This document shows, piece by piece, positions 10,425 to 21,934 of a stretch of DNA of 64,000 nucleotides; within the stretch, counting starts at the first letter, position 1; each line of letters starts with the position of its first letter. Below the pieces are notes generated by a model, which was given only the letters and a program-made list of their open reading frames with translations, did not search any database and was not told the origin of the DNA. Both the position numbers and the translations under genes were made by a program. The DNA comes from an uncultured Enterobacterales bacterium (GTDB taxonomy: Bacteria > Pseudomonadota > Gammaproteobacteria > Enterobacterales > Enterobacteriaceae): positions 1-64,000 of the forward strand of contig CAMLBO010000012.1 of assembly GCA_946478305.1 (NCBI GenBank), written 5' to 3'.

Positions 10425-11426
10425 TTACTCGCGAAACAGGGCTTCGATACTCAGTCCCTGTGCCTGCAGAATCTCGCGCAGGCGGCGCAACCCTTCAACC
10501 TGAATCTGACGAACACGTTCACGCGTCAGGCCGATTTCACGACCCACGTCTTCCAACGTTGCTGCTTCATACCCTAACAGGCCGAAGCGGCGCGCCAGAA
10601 CTTCACGCTGTTTTGCGTTCAACTCGAAGAGCCACTTCACGATACTCTGTTTCATATCGTCGTCTTGGGTGGTGTCTTCAGGGCCGTTTTCTTTTTCGTC
10701 GGCCAGAATGTCTAACAGCGCTTTTTCAGAGTCACCACCTAACGGGGTATCAACTGAAGTAATACGCTCATTCAGGCGCAACATACGGCTGACGTCATGT
10801 ACCGGCTTGTCGAGTTGCTCAGCAATCTCTTCAGCGCTCGGCTCATGGTCCAGTTTGTGCGCAAGTTCGCGTGCAGTACGCAAATAAACGTTCAACTCTT
10901 TAACGATATGGATTGGCAGTCGGATAGTACGGGTTTGGTTCATAATCGCCCGTTCAATCGTCTGGCGAATCCACCATGTGGCATAAGTTGAAAAACGGAA
11001 ACCGCGTTCAGGGTCAAATTTTTCAACCGCACGGATCAGACCCAGGTTACCTTCCTCGATCAAGTCCAGCAGTGCCAGTCCGCGATTACTGTAGCGGCGG
11101 GCTATTTTAACCACCAAACGCAAGTTACTTTCGATCATACGGCGGCGAGATGGAACGTCTCCCCGCAGCGCACGGCGTGCAAAATAAACCTCTTCTTCTG
11201 CGGTTAGCAGAGGAGAGTAACCGATCTCACCAAGGTACAGTTGAGTTGCGTCCAGCACTCTTTGGCTTACAGCCTGTGACAACAACTCCTCTTCTGCATC
11301 AGCATCAGCGGTGTCGTTATCAACAGTCTCTTCGACTGTGTTTTTCTCGTCAAAGGCTTCAGCGCTGTTCTCATCGAAATCTACATCATCATGTAACTCG
11401 TTAACTTTCAGCGTATTCTGACTCAT
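10425..11426 (-). CDS. rpoS: RNA polymerase sigma factor RpoS (sigma-S)
   Basis: Master sigma factor of stationary phase and general stress. Length is 333 residues (E. coli 330). Region 1.2/2 has [12 protein letters not shown] and [13 protein letters not shown] (2.3-2.4). Region 3 has [16 protein letters not shown]. The region 4.2 helix-turn-helix has [19 protein letters not shown]. The start ATG has GGAGCAGCTT upstream. It lies 50 bases downstream of nlpD; in E. coli the main rpoS promoter lies inside nlpD, and the same is inferred here. The gene is intact, with no frameshift of the kind often seen in laboratory-adapted isolates. Confidence 0.99.
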   Translation of the reverse strand: MSQNTLKVNELHDDVDFDENSAEAFDEKNTVEETVDNDTADADAEEELLSQAVSQRVLDATQLYLGEIGYSPLLTAEEEVYFARRALRGDVPSRRRMIESNLRLVVKIARRYSNRGLALLDLIEEGNLGLIRAVEKFDPERGFRFSTYATWWIRQTIERAIMNQTRTIRLPIHIVKELNVYLRTARELAHKLDHEPSAEEIAEQLDKPVHDVSRMLRLNERITSVDTPLGGDSEKALLDILADEKENGPEDTTQDDDMKQSIVKWLFELNAKQREVLARRFGLLGYEAATLEDVGREIGLTRERVRQIQVEGLRRLREILQAQGLSIEALFRE

Positions 11427-11476
11427 AAGCTGCTCCTACCCGTGGTCCCGAGGGCAGAATCAAGACTCTGCCCGAG

Positions 11477-12481
11477 TTATCGCTGCGGAAGATAACGCAG
11501 CGGGTTTACGGATTTCCCCTTGTAACGAATTTCAAAATGCAATCTAACTGAACTGGTTCCGGTGCTACCCATAGTGGCTATTTTCTGTCCCGCCTGCACT
11601 TCTTGTTGTTCCCGGACCAGCATTGAATCGTTATGTGCGTAGGCGGACAGGTAATCATCATTGTGTTTGATGATGATTAGATTACCGTAACCGCGAAGAG
11701 CATTACCTGCGTACACTACACGCCCCGAGGCGGTGGCGACGACAGGTTGTCCGCGCGAACCAGCAATATCGATCCCCTTATTTCCCCCTTCAGAAGCTGA
11801 GAAATTATCGATAATTTTCCCGTCAGTCGGCCATTTCCAAGAGGAAACCGGACCGCCATTATTCGTCGTGCTGGTGACAGGAGTACTGGCTACGGCAACA
11901 GGTGCTGTGGTGGTAACTACACCTGATGAAGGCAACATTTTACCTACATTCTGTTTACCCGAAGAATCAGAATACGTGGTAGTTGGTTGAGATGCAACCA
12001 CCGTTCCTTGGATTAATCCTACAGACGGCGCTTTCGGAACACCGCCATTTGTCGCGTCCGTCGTGGCTAACATTCCCCCCGTACTGGCATTGGAAGAGAC
12101 GTTGTTAATCTGCACGGTCTGGCCGACATTCAAGTTGTAGGGAGCCGCGATATTATTACGCGCAGCAAGGTCTCGGAAGTCATTGCCGGTGATCCAGGCG
12201 ATGTAAAACAGCGTGTCTCCACGCTTCACCTGATAGGTACTTCCGCTGTAACTGCCCTTCGGAATTGAGTTGTAACTGCGGTTATAAACGATGTGCCCTT
12301 CAGGGCTGGTGGTGGCATTTACGGGGGCTGAATTCGGAATGTTCTGACCTCCTCCGCCGCCGTTAACGCTGCTAATTGGGGCCGAAGTCGAGGCGTTGTT
12401 GGTACATCCCACCATCCAGGCGCTGACAAATGTACACACCGCTATGCGGCTTAAGGTTTTCATTGGGCTTCCTGTGCTCAT
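11477..12481 (-). CDS. nlpD: Murein hydrolase activator NlpD
   Basis: Outer-membrane lipoprotein that activates amidase AmiC during cell separation. It has a lipobox with Cys near residue 26 (MVGCTN), a Gly/Ser/Thr/Pro-rich linker, one LysM domain ([17 protein letters not shown], about residues 80-125) and a C-terminal LytM/M23-type domain (about 215-330). That domain is degenerate: NKGIDIAG and RLHFEIRY lack the zinc-binding histidine positions of active M23 peptidases, as expected for an activator rather than an enzyme. At 334 residues it is shorter than E. coli NlpD (379) because the linker is shorter. The start at 12481 matches the E. coli start (MSxGSP) and has GGGGGAAAT upstream. Confidence 0.97.
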   Translation of the reverse strand: MSTGSPMKTLSRIAVCTFVSAWMVGCTNNASTSAPISSVNGGGGGQNIPNSAPVNATTSPEGHIVYNRSYNSIPKGSYSGSTYQVKRGDTLFYIAWITGNDFRDLAARNNIAAPYNLNVGQTVQINNVSSNASTGGMLATTDATNGGVPKAPSVGLIQGTVVASQPTTTYSDSSGKQNVGKMLPSSGVVTTTAPVAVASTPVTSTTNNGGPVSSWKWPTDGKIIDNFSASEGGNKGIDIAGSRGQPVVATASGRVVYAGNALRGYGNLIIIKHNDDYLSAYAHNDSMLVREQQEVQAGQKIATMGSTGTSSVRLHFEIRYKGKSVNPLRYLPQR

Positions 12482-12713
12482 ATTTCCCCCGTTACGGCGA
12501 TCTCAGAATCTATCTTTTCCCACTTACAAGCCGCCACATGCGGTCTGAATGCCAATTGACATGGTATAAGCGGGTAACACATCCGGACACGCCAGATGGC
12601 GACAGTAAAAAAACTGTAGGGGATGCTATCAACATCGCCAGTACAGCACCATATAACAGTTGTATTTAAATTTTAAGGGTTTAGTCCTGAACAGTACGGC
12701 CAGGAGGGCTTAT

Positions 12714-13340
12714 TCAGGCTAATTCGCCTTTTACTAAGGGGACAAATCTTACCGCTTCAATATTCTCGACGACAAACTCATGACCACGACGGGTGATCCG
12801 CTGCAGTATCTGACTCTGATCCCCAACCGGCAGAATCATCACGCCCCCCTCGTCCAGTTGCTGAAGCAGGTCCTGAGGAATTTCAGGCGGCGCGGCCGTC
12901 ACAATAATCGCATCAAAGGGGCCGCGAGATGGCCAGCCTTCCCAGCCATCGCCATGTCGGGTCGACACATTGTGCAGATCCAACTGCTTCAGGCGGCGTT
13001 TCGCCTGCCATTGCAGCCCTTTTATGCGCTCAACGGAAAACACGTGTTCAACCAGATGCGCCAGAATGGCAGTCTGATAACCTGAACCGGTACCGATTTC
13101 CAGCACCCGTGAAGCGGGCGTCAGACGCAGCAACTCGGTCATGCGCGCCACCGTGTAGGGCTGCGAAATTGTCTGACCGGAGCCAATAGGCAAAGCGGTA
13201 TTTTCGTAAGCTTTGTGTTGAAAAGCTTCGTCCACAAAACGCTCACGCGGCACGGTTTCCATGGCGTGAAGCAAGTTTTCATCCTGAATGCCCTGCTGGC
13301 GCAGTTGTTCGAGTAAGTTATACATCGGTTTATTCACCAT
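12714..13340 (-). CDS. pcm: Protein-L-isoaspartate O-methyltransferase
   Basis: SAM-dependent repair enzyme that methylates isoaspartyl residues in aged proteins. Its 208 residues equal the E. coli length. SAM-binding motif I is [15 protein letters not shown] near residue 80. The [16 protein letters not shown] segment, typical of the family, is present. It overlaps surE by 11 bases, implying translational coupling. The 232-base gap to nlpD is non-coding and would carry the nlpD promoter. Confidence 0.98.
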   Translation of the reverse strand: MVNKPMYNLLEQLRQQGIQDENLLHAMETVPRERFVDEAFQHKAYENTALPIGSGQTISQPYTVARMTELLRLTPASRVLEIGTGSGYQTAILAHLVEHVFSVERIKGLQWQAKRRLKQLDLHNVSTRHGDGWEGWPSRGPFDAIIVTAAPPEIPQDLLQQLDEGGVMILPVGDQSQILQRITRRGHEFVVENIEAVRFVPLVKGELA

Positions 13341-14094
13341 GCCTGTTGACCCCGGCTTTAGCTAACCATGCATTCACCACGTCCTGAGCCGCATAAGCCG
13401 TTAAATCGACCTGAAGCGGTGTGACAGAGACATACCCTTGCGCGACAGCGGCAAAATCAGTGTCAGGCGCGATATCAAACTTGTCGCCCGGCGGACCAAT
13501 CCAGTACAGGTCCTGGCCGCGCGGGTCCTGCTGACAAAATACCTGTTCAGCAGGATGTCGGCTGCCACAGCGGGTAACCCGAATGCCTTTAATTTCAGAA
13601 AGAGGAAGGTCAGGAACATTGATATTGAGGATTTTTCCAGTACGCATGGGCTCGCTCGCCAGCGCACGTAAGATCCGGCAGGTGATGGCGGCGGCAGTAT
13701 CGTAATGCTGGTGGCCATCCAGTGAAACGGCCAGCGCCGGATATCCAAGATGTCGCCCTTCCATGGCTGCGGCCACGGTACCGGAGTAAATCACATCGTC
13801 CCCCAGATTGGGGCCAGCATTGATGCCCGACACCACAATATCCGGACGGGGCCGCATCAATGTATTCACACCAAGGTAAACACAGTCAGTCGGAGTTCCA
13901 TTAATGACAGCCGTGTCGCCGTTAGGGTAAGACTGAATACGTAAAGGACCATCCAGCGTCAGGGCATTGGAGGCACCGCTGCGATTGCGATCGGGTGCCA
14001 CCAGTTTCACATCAGCAAACTGCCGCAATGCGGCAGCCAGCGTCTGGATCCCCGGCGCCACAACGCCGTCATCGTTACTCAGTAATATCCGCAT
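13330..14094 (-). CDS. surE: 5'/3'-nucleotidase SurE
   Basis: Stationary-phase survival nucleotidase and exopolyphosphatase. The N-terminal metal-binding NDD motif ([10 protein letters not shown]) and the [18 protein letters not shown] block are conserved. I use ATG 14094 rather than the GTG one codon upstream because the family begins [10 protein letters not shown]. The product is 254 residues. It overlaps truD upstream by 20 bases and pcm downstream by 11, a tight truD-surE-pcm-nlpD unit. Confidence 0.98.
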   Translation of the reverse strand: MRILLSNDDGVVAPGIQTLAAALRQFADVKLVAPDRNRSGASNALTLDGPLRIQSYPNGDTAVINGTPTDCVYLGVNTLMRPRPDIVVSGINAGPNLGDDVIYSGTVAAAMEGRHLGYPALAVSLDGHQHYDTAAAITCRILRALASEPMRTGKILNINVPDLPLSEIKGIRVTRCGSRHPAEQVFCQQDPRGQDLYWIGPPGDKFDIAPDTDFAAVAQGYVSVTPLQVDLTAYAAQDVVNAWLAKAGVNRHGE

Positions 14095-15136
14095 CACTAT
14101 TTTCCTGGCGCATCAGTTCCCGCACCACACTGGTCGCAAAACTGCCAGCTGGCAGCCAGAATTTCAGCTCCAGTGTGACCTCATCCCAGCTTTTCCAGCT
14201 CATGTGTAAAGGCTGAAGCATTACCGCGCGCCGCGCCGGTTCAACCCGCTCGCGTTTCACCAAAGATAACAACTCGGTGCAATTCTTCAGACAGCGTTGT
14301 TCGAAGGCTTCGGCGGCACCGGCAGTGCCCAGTGGGCCATCACCCGGCAGAGGCGCGGTGACCAGCAGCTCTTTACAATCAACACGTGGCTGGAGAGTGT
14401 CAAATTCCTCTTCGTTCGCCACAAACCAGCTTCCGCGCCCGCTCAGTTGCAGGGCATCCCCCAACATAACCTGACGGTGAGTATTATCGGCGATACGCTG
14501 GCTGGCAATAACATTAAACATGGCGCTGCGGCTGGCAGAGAGATAGAAACTGCGCTTAGGCCGCTCTTTAACACGGATATCGTTATTTGCCCACTTTCTG
14601 GCTTGAACCAAATTATTTCCACCGCGGCCGAAACGCTGCTCGCCAAAATAGTTCGGCACGCCTTGCTGAAGGATCTTTTGCAGACGCGCTTCGATATCTG
14701 GGAGGTGGCTCAGCTGGCGTAACACCAGCGTAAAGGCATTGCCTTTCAGGGTGCCTATTCGCATTTTCTTCAGATGACGGACAGCGCGGATAACTTCGCA
14801 ACCTTCCAACGCAAACTGGCTGAGATCTGGGTCCTCTTTACCTGGCAGATGCAGGCAAAACCACTGTTCGGTTACCGCATGGCGATCTTTCAACCCGGCA
14901 TAGCTGACCGAGCGGGGATGAATACCGGCAAAGCGTGCCAGCTGCTCGGCAACAAATTGGGTGTTGCAGCCGTTTTTACGAATACGCACCAGCAGATGCT
15001 CACCTTCACCGTCTGGCTCAAAGCCGAGATCTTCCTCGACGATGAAATCCTCCGGGTTAGCTTTCAGTTTGCCGGTTGCAAGCGGCTCACCGTACAGCCA
15101 GGTCAGGCGGGACATATCCAACGGGTTATTTTCCAC
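14075..15136 (-). CDS. truD: tRNA pseudouridine(13) synthase TruD
   Basis: Converts U13 of tRNA-Glu to pseudouridine. The catalytic-Asp motif is within [14 protein letters not shown] near residue 80, and the [12 protein letters not shown] motif follows near residue 160. The start is GTG 15136, chosen because AAGGA lies 8 bases upstream; an in-frame ATG at 15115 has only a weak site. Product 353 residues (E. coli 349). Translation starts within a few bases of the ispF stop. Confidence 0.95.
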   Translation of the reverse strand: MENNPLDMSRLTWLYGEPLATGKLKANPEDFIVEEDLGFEPDGEGEHLLVRIRKNGCNTQFVAEQLARFAGIHPRSVSYAGLKDRHAVTEQWFCLHLPGKEDPDLSQFALEGCEVIRAVRHLKKMRIGTLKGNAFTLVLRQLSHLPDIEARLQKILQQGVPNYFGEQRFGRGGNNLVQARKWANNDIRVKERPKRSFYLSASRSAMFNVIASQRIADNTHRQVMLGDALQLSGRGSWFVANEEEFDTLQPRVDCKELLVTAPLPGDGPLGTAGAAEAFEQRCLKNCTELLSLVKRERVEPARRAVMLQPLHMSWKSWDEVTLELKFWLPAGSFATSVVRELMRQENSDADITE

Positions 15137-15140
15137 TGCA

Positions 15141-15614
15141 TCAGTCCTTGATCAACAGGGCGACGGCTTCGCAGGCAATACCTTCACCACGACCGGTGAA
15201 GCCAAGCTGTTCGGTTGTCGTCGCTTTAACATTCACTTCGTCCATATGGCATTGCAGATCTTCTGCCAGGAATACCCGCATCTGAGGGATATGCGGCGCC
15301 ATTTTCGGGGCCTGAGCAATGATGGTGATATCCAGATTTCCCAGCGAATAGCCTTTAGCACGAATGCGACGGTAGGCTTCACGCAGCAGTTCGCGGCTGT
15401 CTGCTCCTTTAAAAGCGGGGTCTGTATCCGGGAACAGCTTGCCGATATCACCCATCGCCGCAGCACCAAGCAGGGCGTCAGTTGCAGCATGCAGGGCAAC
15501 ATCCCCATCAGAATGTGCCAGCAAACCTTGCGGATAAGGAATACGCACGCCGCCGATCACCAATGGGCCTTCGCCGCCGAATTTATGCACGTCAAAACCG
15601 TGGCCGATACGCAT
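15141..15614 (-). CDS. ispF: 2-C-methyl-D-erythritol 2,4-cyclodiphosphate synthase
   Basis: MEP-pathway enzyme making MEcPP from CDP-ME 2-phosphate; a trimer with zinc held by D8, H10 and H42 (GHGFDVH and AHSDGDV). 157 residues, close to the E. coli 159. The catalytic-loop segment [21 protein letters not shown] is intact. It overlaps ispD by one base. Confidence 0.98.
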   Translation of the reverse strand: MRIGHGFDVHKFGGEGPLVIGGVRIPYPQGLLAHSDGDVALHAATDALLGAAAMGDIGKLFPDTDPAFKGADSRELLREAYRRIRAKGYSLGNLDITIIAQAPKMAPHIPQMRVFLAEDLQCHMDEVNVKATTTEQLGFTGRGEGIACEAVALLIKD

Positions 15615-16333
15615 TATGCGTTCTCCTTTTGATACAACTGGGTTAAATAAAATTCTGCCAAGGCCAAATCTTCCGGCCTTGTGACTTTAATATTGTCTGA
15701 ACGTCCGGGGATCAGCATAGGATGAAAACCGCAATATTCCATCGCCGAGGCTTCATCGGTGACGGTTGCGCCTTCATCCAGCGCACGGCGCAAACAGGTT
15801 TTTAGCAGCGCCAGCGGGAAAAATTGTGGCGTGAGCGCATGCCAAAGCTCTTCGCGATCGACAGTATGGGCGATCGCCCCCCTGCCCGGCTCGCCGCGCT
15901 TCATGGTATCGCGCACCGGTGCTGCCAGAATACCGCCGACGTCGCTGACGGCCGAGATAGCCAGCAGACGGGTCAAATCATCAATGTGCAGACAGGGACG
16001 CGCAGCGTCGTGCACCAGCACCCAGCCATGGGATCCGGCCTGTTCGAGCCCGGCCATCACAGATTCAGCACGTTGACTTCCGCCAACGACAAGCTGAATC
16101 CGTGGATCAGCGGCGATCGGCAACTGTACAAATTGCACGTCGTGTGGGCTGAGCGATACCACAATCTTGGAAATCTGCGGACTTTTTAGCAATGCGCGTA
16201 TCGAATGTTCGATCAGCGTCATGCCACCGATGGAAAGGTATTGCTTAGGACATTCTGTCTGCATGCGGCTGCCGATACCGGCAGCGGGCAGGACAGCAAT
16301 AATCTCTGGAGGAGAGGCTGCGATGTGGCTCAT
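15614..16333 (-). CDS. ispD: 2-C-methyl-D-erythritol 4-phosphate cytidylyltransferase
   Basis: MEP-pathway step that joins CTP to MEP. The nucleotide-binding signature [18 protein letters not shown] is at the N-terminus, and [10 protein letters not shown] lies mid-protein. 239 residues (E. coli 236). It lies 2 bases after ftsB and overlaps ispF by one base, forming ftsB-ispD-ispF-truD-surE-pcm-nlpD. Confidence 0.98.
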   Translation of the reverse strand: MSHIAASPPEIIAVLPAAGIGSRMQTECPKQYLSIGGMTLIEHSIRALLKSPQISKIVVSLSPHDVQFVQLPIAADPRIQLVVGGSQRAESVMAGLEQAGSHGWVLVHDAARPCLHIDDLTRLLAISAVSDVGGILAAPVRDTMKRGEPGRGAIAHTVDREELWHALTPQFFPLALLKTCLRRALDEGATVTDEASAMEYCGFHPMLIPGRSDNIKVTRPEDLALAEFYLTQLYQKENA

Positions 16334-16335
16334 AG

Positions 16336-16659
16336 CTATTGTTTTAGGTTGTTTTGCGAAGTATTGATACCCGCATTACGCTTAGACTGGTCAGGCACCA
16401 GGCGATAGAAAGTCTCACCGGGCTTAATCATGCCCAGTTCATTACGCGCGCGTTCTTCGATAGCTTCCTGACCGCCGGTCAGGTCATCGATTTCTGCAAA
16501 GAGTTGATCATTTCGTGACTTGAGTTTGCCGTTGTTGGCCTGCTGTACCTCAACGTCATCATTCACACGAACATAATCATGAATACCATTCTTACCCAGC
16601 CACAGCGAATACTGTAACCAGCCAAGCAAAACCAGTAATAGCAGCGTTAATTTGCCCAT
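16336..16659 (-). CDS. ftsB: Cell division protein FtsB
   Basis: Bitopic inner-membrane protein of the FtsQLB divisome complex. One membrane helix lies at residues 3-20, then a periplasmic coiled coil ([20 protein letters not shown], about 33-70) with the [15 protein letters not shown] segment that contacts FtsQ/FtsL. 107 residues (E. coli 103). Start ATG 16659. Confidence 0.97.
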   Translation of the reverse strand: MGKLTLLLLVLLGWLQYSLWLGKNGIHDYVRVNDDVEVQQANNGKLKSRNDQLFAEIDDLTGGQEAIEERARNELGMIKPGETFYRLVPDQSKRNAGINTSQNNLKQ

Positions 16660-16824
16660 CCCCGCCCCCTAAAAAAGCCGGTCAATCATCCCACAACTTT
16701 CGGTTGGACTCCACACTGACAGGGAAAATGCCGGTGAGATTCAGAGTTAAGGCCGTAATTATGGGTGAGAATGACACAATGGTTTACATAGAGATAAGAA
16801 ATCGCTGACAAATTGGTCAGAAGT

Positions 16825-17181
16825 TTACCAACCAGACAGGAATGAGAAGACGGTCCAGAACATCCCGATGACCACAACACCGGTCGCCAGCAGCGTTTGC
16901 CACCAGTTACCACTGAATAGCATACTGAAAGCGATACCGATTAATACGGCAACGGGCATCAGGGCAAGAAAGAAAGGCCAGGTATAGAGGAGAAAAAACA
17001 GGGTATTAGAGCCATAAACCAGGAAAGGAATGGTAAATGCCAGCCAATAGAAAACAAAGCCTGCGCATCCGCCGAAAAACGAATAGGAGGGATCTTCCGC
17101 GTCAGGAGTCGGATCGTCAGACACAGCAACGGGGCTGTCTGTCCGGATCCGATTAACTATTCTGTGAAGTAATGCCTGCAT
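16825..17181 (-). CDS. ygbE: DUF3561 inner-membrane protein (YgbE-like)
   Basis: Small membrane protein of unknown function. The YGSNTLFF-LYTWPFFLALMPVAV core is shared with E. coli YgbE. Three hydrophobic segments are visible at about residues 38-60, 65-85 and 95-115. I start at ATG 17181 (MQALLHRIV) with GGGG eight bases upstream; the frame is open upstream but without membrane or family features. Product 118 residues (E. coli 107). It sits between cysC and ftsB as in E. coli. Confidence 0.85.
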   Translation of the reverse strand: MQALLHRIVNRIRTDSPVAVSDDPTPDAEDPSYSFFGGCAGFVFYWLAFTIPFLVYGSNTLFFLLYTWPFFLALMPVAVLIGIAFSMLFSGNWWQTLLATGVVVIGMFWTVFSFLSGW

Positions 17182-17242
17182 AACGCGATCCCCGTTGTAA
17201 CCGTGTAAACCGGCACGTTCTGGGACGTTTGGCCGGCAACAT

Positions 17243-17848
17243 TCAGGGATTGATAATAGCGTGATGCCGCAGTACATCTAACAATTGCGCAACCAAATGT
17301 GTTACCAATTGTTCACCATCAAGATGGACGTCAGCAGCTTGTGGAAGCTGATAAACGGAGTCAATTCCGGTGAAGTTTTTTAGCTCGCCGGCGCGGGCCT
17401 TTTTATATAATCCTTTTGGATCCCGCGCCTCACAAATTGCCAGCGGGGTATCAATAAACACTTCCAAAAACGGGGCCTTACCGAGCAGTTCCCTTACCAT
17501 CTCCCGCTCCGCGCGGTGTGGAGAGATAAACGCCGTCAGCACCACCAGACCCGCATCCACCATCAGTTTGGCAACTTCACCGACGCGACGGATATTTTCG
17601 CGCCGGTCATCATCGTTAAACCCCAAATCCTGGCATAAACCATGGCGGACGTTATCACCATCGAGAAGATAGGTGCTGACGCCCAGCGCATGCAGGGCCT
17701 GTTCCAACGCCCCGGCAACGGTTGACTTGCCCGAACCCGATAAGCCGGTAAACCACAGCACCGCGCCTTTATGACCGTGCTGCGATTCACGATCCGCACG
17801 CGTTACCGCATGCGGATGCCAGACGACGTTTTCGTTCTGTAAAGCCAT
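17243..17848 (-). CDS. cysC: Adenylyl-sulfate kinase
   Basis: Phosphorylates APS to PAPS in sulfate assimilation. P-loop GLSGSGKST at residues 35-43, the phospho-acceptor serine region FISPHRAER near 110, and the [11 protein letters not shown] lid. The start ATG 17848 ([11 protein letters not shown]) comes 1 base after the cysN TAG, and the SD is inside the cysN end. 201 residues as in E. coli. Confidence 0.98.
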   Translation of the reverse strand: MALQNENVVWHPHAVTRADRESQHGHKGAVLWFTGLSGSGKSTVAGALEQALHALGVSTYLLDGDNVRHGLCQDLGFNDDDRRENIRRVGEVAKLMVDAGLVVLTAFISPHRAEREMVRELLGKAPFLEVFIDTPLAICEARDPKGLYKKARAGELKNFTGIDSVYQLPQAADVHLDGEQLVTHLVAQLLDVLRHHAIINP

Positions 17849-17849
17849 G

Positions 17850-19277
17850 CTATTTCCCACCTAACAGGTCACGTGCACCCCAGTGCGGGAAGTGGCGACG
17901 GATAAGACCATTCAGTTCCAGCTCGAACGCACTGAAGGCTCCTGGTTCCTGATAGACGCTTTCCAACGCTTCGCGCACCAGCCCGGCACCGACGGTCACG
18001 TTGGTCAGGCGGTCGATAAAGATCATGCCACCGGTCACGGCATTGTGTTGATAGTTATCCAATACCAGCGGTTCATCAAAGGTCAGCTCAACCAGGCCAA
18101 TCCCATTGAGCGGCAGATTTTCCACAAGGCGCTGCGTCAGTGAGTTTATCTCCACTTGATACTCAATATTCTCTACGCGGGCACGGGCTTTTTTGCCGCC
18201 AATCTTGATGTCATAACTTTGCCCAACGCTCAGCGGTTGCTCCGCCATCCAGACAATATCGACTTTGGCATGTTGTACGGCTTTGACAGTTTCCGCAGCG
18301 TCGACCAGCAGATCGCCACGGCTGATATCGCGTTCATCAGCCAGCACCAGCGTAATGGCTTCTCCCGCCCAGGCTTCCTGCAGGTCACCGTCGAACGTCA
18401 CAATGCGCGCGATGGTGGACTCAACGCCAGAAGGCAGGACTTTGATTTTTTGCCCAACACGTACAGAGCCCGATGCCAGCGTACCGGCGTAGCCGCGAAA
18501 ATCGAGATTTGGACGGTTAACGTACTGCACCGGGAAACGCATGGGTTGCTGTTCACGGATATTAATCACGTTCACGGTTTCCAGCACATCGAGCAGCGTG
18601 GGTCCGGTGTACCAGTTCATTTTATCGCTCGGGCTCGCCACGTTGTCGCCTTCAAGCGCAGAAAGCGGGACAAACTTAATATCCAGATCGGTGGGCAGTT
18701 GCTGAGCGAAATCCAGATAATCGGCCTTAAACTGCTCGAATACGCTTTCGCTGTACTCCACCAGGTCCATCTTGTTCACCGCAACAACGAGATGGCGGAT
18801 CCCTAACAGGGTAGCGATGAAACTGTGGCGACGGGTTTGGTCAAGTACCCCTTTACGCGCGTCAATCAGCAAAATCGCCAGGTCACAGGTCGAAGCGCCG
18901 GTGGCCATATTGCGGGTGTATTGCTCATGCCCAGGCGTGTCGGCAATGATGAACTTACGCTTCTCGGTAGAGAAATAGCGGTACGCCACATCAATGGTGA
19001 TGCCCTGCTCGCGTTCAGCTTGCAGGCCATCCACCAGCAGGGCCAGATCGAGTTTTTCGCCCTGAGTCCCGTGACGCTTACTGTCGTTATGCAACGAAGA
19101 GAGCTGATCTTCGTAAATCTGACGGGTGTCATGCAGCAGGCGGCCAATCAGGGTACTTTTGCCGTCATCGACGCTGCCGCAGGTCAGAAAACGCAGCAGG
19201 CTTTTGTGTTGCTGGGAGTGCAGATAGGCTTCTACACCACCCTGTTCTTCAATTTGTTGTGCTATCGCATTGTTCAT
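17850..19277 (-). CDS. cysN: Sulfate adenylyltransferase subunit 1 (GTPase)
   Basis: GTP hydrolysis by CysN drives APS formation by CysD. EF-Tu-like G motifs: GSVDDGKST (G1), DTPGHEQYT (G3), VAVNKMDL (G4). 475 residues, the E. coli length. Spaced 13 bases after cysD; member of cysG-cysD-cysN-cysC. Confidence 0.99.
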   Translation of the reverse strand: MNNAIAQQIEEQGGVEAYLHSQQHKSLLRFLTCGSVDDGKSTLIGRLLHDTRQIYEDQLSSLHNDSKRHGTQGEKLDLALLVDGLQAEREQGITIDVAYRYFSTEKRKFIIADTPGHEQYTRNMATGASTCDLAILLIDARKGVLDQTRRHSFIATLLGIRHLVVAVNKMDLVEYSESVFEQFKADYLDFAQQLPTDLDIKFVPLSALEGDNVASPSDKMNWYTGPTLLDVLETVNVINIREQQPMRFPVQYVNRPNLDFRGYAGTLASGSVRVGQKIKVLPSGVESTIARIVTFDGDLQEAWAGEAITLVLADERDISRGDLLVDAAETVKAVQHAKVDIVWMAEQPLSVGQSYDIKIGGKKARARVENIEYQVEINSLTQRLVENLPLNGIGLVELTFDEPLVLDNYQHNAVTGGMIFIDRLTNVTVGAGLVREALESVYQEPGAFSAFELELNGLIRRHFPHWGARDLLGGK

Positions 19278-19290
19278 GTTGGGTTGCTCC

Positions 19291-20199
19291 TCAGAAATAG
19301 CCCTGACGTTTTTTCAGTTCCATCGAACCGGCCTGGTCACGGTCAATTGCCCGCCCCTGCCGCTCGCTGGTGGTTGATACCAGCATCTCTTCGATGATCT
19401 CAGGAAGCGTCTGCGCTTCTGACTCGACGGCGCCGGTCAGCGGCCAGCAACCCAGGGTACGGAAACGCACCATTTTCTGTTCAATCACTTCACCCGACTG
19501 CAGGTCAATGCGATCGTCATCGACCATCAGCAACATACCGTCGCGCTCCAACACCGGGCGCGGCGCGGCCAGATAGAGCGGAACAATCTCAATATTTTCC
19601 AGATAGATATACTGCCAGATATCCAGTTCAGTCCAGTTGGAGAGCGGGAATACGCGGATGCTTTCGCCTTTGTTAATCTGGCCGTTGTAGTTATGCCACA
19701 GCTCCGGGCGCTGGTTTTTCGGGTCCCAGCGGTGGAAACGGTCGCGGAACGAATAAATACGCTCTTTGGCACGCGACTTCTCTTCGTCACGACGTGCACC
19801 GCCAAAAGCCGCATCAAAGCCGTATTTGTTCAGCGCCTGCTTCAAGCCTTCGGTCTTCATGATGTCTGTATGCTTGGCGCTGCCATGTACGAAGGGGTTG
19901 ATTCCCATGGCGACACCTTCCGGGTTCTTGTGCACCAGCAGTTCAAAACCGTAGTTCTTGGCCGTGCGATCGCGAAATTCGTACATTTCGCGGAACTTCC
20001 AGCCGGTATCCACATGCAGCAATGGGAAAGGCAGCGTCCCGGGGAAGAAGGCTTTACGCGCCAGATGTAGCATCACCGACGAGTCTTTACCGATAGAATA
20101 CATCATCACCGGGTTGGCAAATTCAGCCGCGACTTCACGGATGATATGGATGCTCTCCGCCTCCAGCTGCCGCAAATGTGTGAGTCGTTTTTCGTCCAT
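19291..20199 (-). CDS. cysD: Sulfate adenylyltransferase subunit 2
   Basis: Catalytic ATP-pyrophosphatase-type subunit that adenylates sulfate. PP-loop [18 protein letters not shown] near residue 35 and the [13 protein letters not shown] segment. 302 residues as in E. coli. Spaced 9 bases after cysG. Confidence 0.99.
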   Translation of the reverse strand: MDEKRLTHLRQLEAESIHIIREVAAEFANPVMMYSIGKDSSVMLHLARKAFFPGTLPFPLLHVDTGWKFREMYEFRDRTAKNYGFELLVHKNPEGVAMGINPFVHGSAKHTDIMKTEGLKQALNKYGFDAAFGGARRDEEKSRAKERIYSFRDRFHRWDPKNQRPELWHNYNGQINKGESIRVFPLSNWTELDIWQYIYLENIEIVPLYLAAPRPVLERDGMLLMVDDDRIDLQSGEVIEQKMVRFRTLGCWPLTGAVESEAQTLPEIIEEMLVSTTSERQGRAIDRDQAGSMELKKRQGYF

Positions 20200-20208
20200 T
20201 ACAGATCC

Positions 20209-21633
20209 TTAAGCCAAATTCACGACCGACGGGCGTTGAGCACCCTCAGTCTGTGGATGATACCCAAACCAGGCAAGTTGAGAGTGAAGTGCCACCACTT
20301 CACCAATCACCAGCAGCGCTGGCGTTGGTGCTCGTTGAGCCAAGTGTTCAAGATTATCTAAAGTCCCGGTAAGCACCTGTTGATCTACGCGGGTACCGCG
20401 TCCGATCACTGCCACCGGTGTAGAAGCCGCGCGGCCATGCCTAATCAGTTGTTGGCTGATTTCAGCTGCCTTCAGGGTGCCCATGTAAATCGCCAGCGTC
20501 TGAAGCCCTTTCGCCAGCGTTTCCCACTGCAGACTGCTGCCATCCGGACGCAAATGGCCGGTAATGAAGGTCACACTCTGAGAATAGTCGCGGTGTGTGA
20601 GAGGGATCCCGGCATAAGCGGTCGCTCCCGCTGCAGCAGTCACACCCGGCACAACCTGAAAAGGGATGCCCGCGGCTTTTACTGCCTGCAGCTCTTCACC
20701 ACCGCGACCAAAAATAAACGGGTCGCCGCCTTTAAGACGCACCACTTTTTTGCCCTGCCGGGCCAGTTTCACCAACAGGTGGTTGATATCATCCTGCGCC
20801 ATGGAGTGGCTGCCTGCGCGCTTACCTACGCAAATTTTGTCGGCGTCACGGCGCACCAGATCTAAAACCTCTTCACTGACCAGAAAGTCATACAGCACCA
20901 CGTCAGCCTGCTGCATTACCTGTAAACCACGTAAGGTGAGTAATCCTGCATCACCCGGCCCGGCGCCGACCAGCGTCACTTCACCGTTTTGCGCGATGGA
21001 TTCCGGATTATCTAACTGTTGCTGCAACACCTGTTCGGCCTGCGGAATCTGCCCCGCAGTCACCAGCGTGGCGAAGCTACCATCAAATGCCTGTTCCCAG
21101 AAACGACGGCGGGATCGCATTGAAGTAAACCGCTGCTTTACACGTTCACGCCAGCTTCCGGCAATCTCTGCCATTTTGCCAAGGCTCGCCGGGAGCAGCG
21201 TTTCCAGCTTTTCACGTAACAGACGGGCCAATACAGGTGCCGTGCCGCTGGAGGAGATCGCCACCACAATCGGTGAACGGTCGACAATTGAAGGAAATAT
21301 GAATGAACACTTCGGCTGATCATCCACTACGTTAGCCAGCAACTGCCGCTGGTTAGCCTGTTCGAAAACTTCGGCATTGAGCCCGGCATCATCGGTTGCG
21401 GCAATGACCAGAAAAACATCATCAAGCTGTTGCGGCACAAAACGTTCTGCCAGCCAGCTCACCTGTGATGCCTGACGGCGCTGTTCGAGTTCAGGGGAGA
21501 GTGATTGCGCGACGATGCGGACCACAGCGCCAGCACGCAGAAGGAGATCAATTTTGCGTGCAGCGACTTCACCGCCGCCGACAACCAGCACCGGGCGTTG
21601 TCTGAGGTCGGCAAAAAGGGGTAGATAGTCCAC
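20209..21633 (-). CDS. cysG: Siroheme synthase CysG (multifunctional)
   Basis: Makes siroheme, cofactor of sulfite (and nitrite) reductase, in three steps. The N-terminal dehydrogenase/ferrochelatase half starts [20 protein letters not shown] with Rossmann motif GGGEVAARK (about 1-150). The C-terminal uroporphyrinogen-III methyltransferase half begins [18 protein letters not shown] near residue 220. 474 residues (E. coli 457). In E. coli K-12 cysG is next to nirBD; here it heads cysDNC, so siroheme is co-expressed with sulfate activation. Confidence 0.98.
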   Translation of the reverse strand: MDYLPLFADLRQRPVLVVGGGEVAARKIDLLLRAGAVVRIVAQSLSPELEQRRQASQVSWLAERFVPQQLDDVFLVIAATDDAGLNAEVFEQANQRQLLANVVDDQPKCSFIFPSIVDRSPIVVAISSSGTAPVLARLLREKLETLLPASLGKMAEIAGSWRERVKQRFTSMRSRRRFWEQAFDGSFATLVTAGQIPQAEQVLQQQLDNPESIAQNGEVTLVGAGPGDAGLLTLRGLQVMQQADVVLYDFLVSEEVLDLVRRDADKICVGKRAGSHSMAQDDINHLLVKLARQGKKVVRLKGGDPFIFGRGGEELQAVKAAGIPFQVVPGVTAAAGATAYAGIPLTHRDYSQSVTFITGHLRPDGSSLQWETLAKGLQTLAIYMGTLKAAEISQQLIRHGRAASTPVAVIGRGTRVDQQVLTGTLDNLEHLAQRAPTPALLVIGEVVALHSQLAWFGYHPQTEGAQRPSVVNLA

Positions 21634-21934
21634 AACGGCCTTATGTATTCACGATGACAATTCACACGACTATACGTGCTGGCAATAATTGAATTGAAAT
21701 GACGAAATGGAATGAATAGTTCCAGAATGGAATATAGGCAAAAAAGTCAGCTGTAAACATCATCGTTATCAGCAACAAAAAGAGCCCTTTGAGATAACGG
21801 GAAATTGTCTAATTTGCTGCACAATCGCATACTATTGCCCAACTAAGACCGCCATACGCGGCCGCCTGCACTGTTTACAGAAATAGATACGCCTCTTTCG
21901 GTCTTCCTGACCCACTGATAAGGATTTTTCGGCT
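21634..21934. promoter_or_regulatory. Intergenic region between divergent cysG and iap
   Basis: 301 non-coding bases carrying both divergent promoters. The cysG-proximal 150 bases are AT-rich, which would suit CysB activation of the cys operon, but I cannot place a CysB site with confidence. No repeat or RNA gene was seen. Confidence 0.5.

Noticed and set aside
12482..12713. Open frame of 79 codons running from nlpD into the nlpD-pcm gap
   Set aside because: It starts inside nlpD on the opposite strand, has no ribosome-binding site or family, and the region is expected to carry the nlpD promoter.
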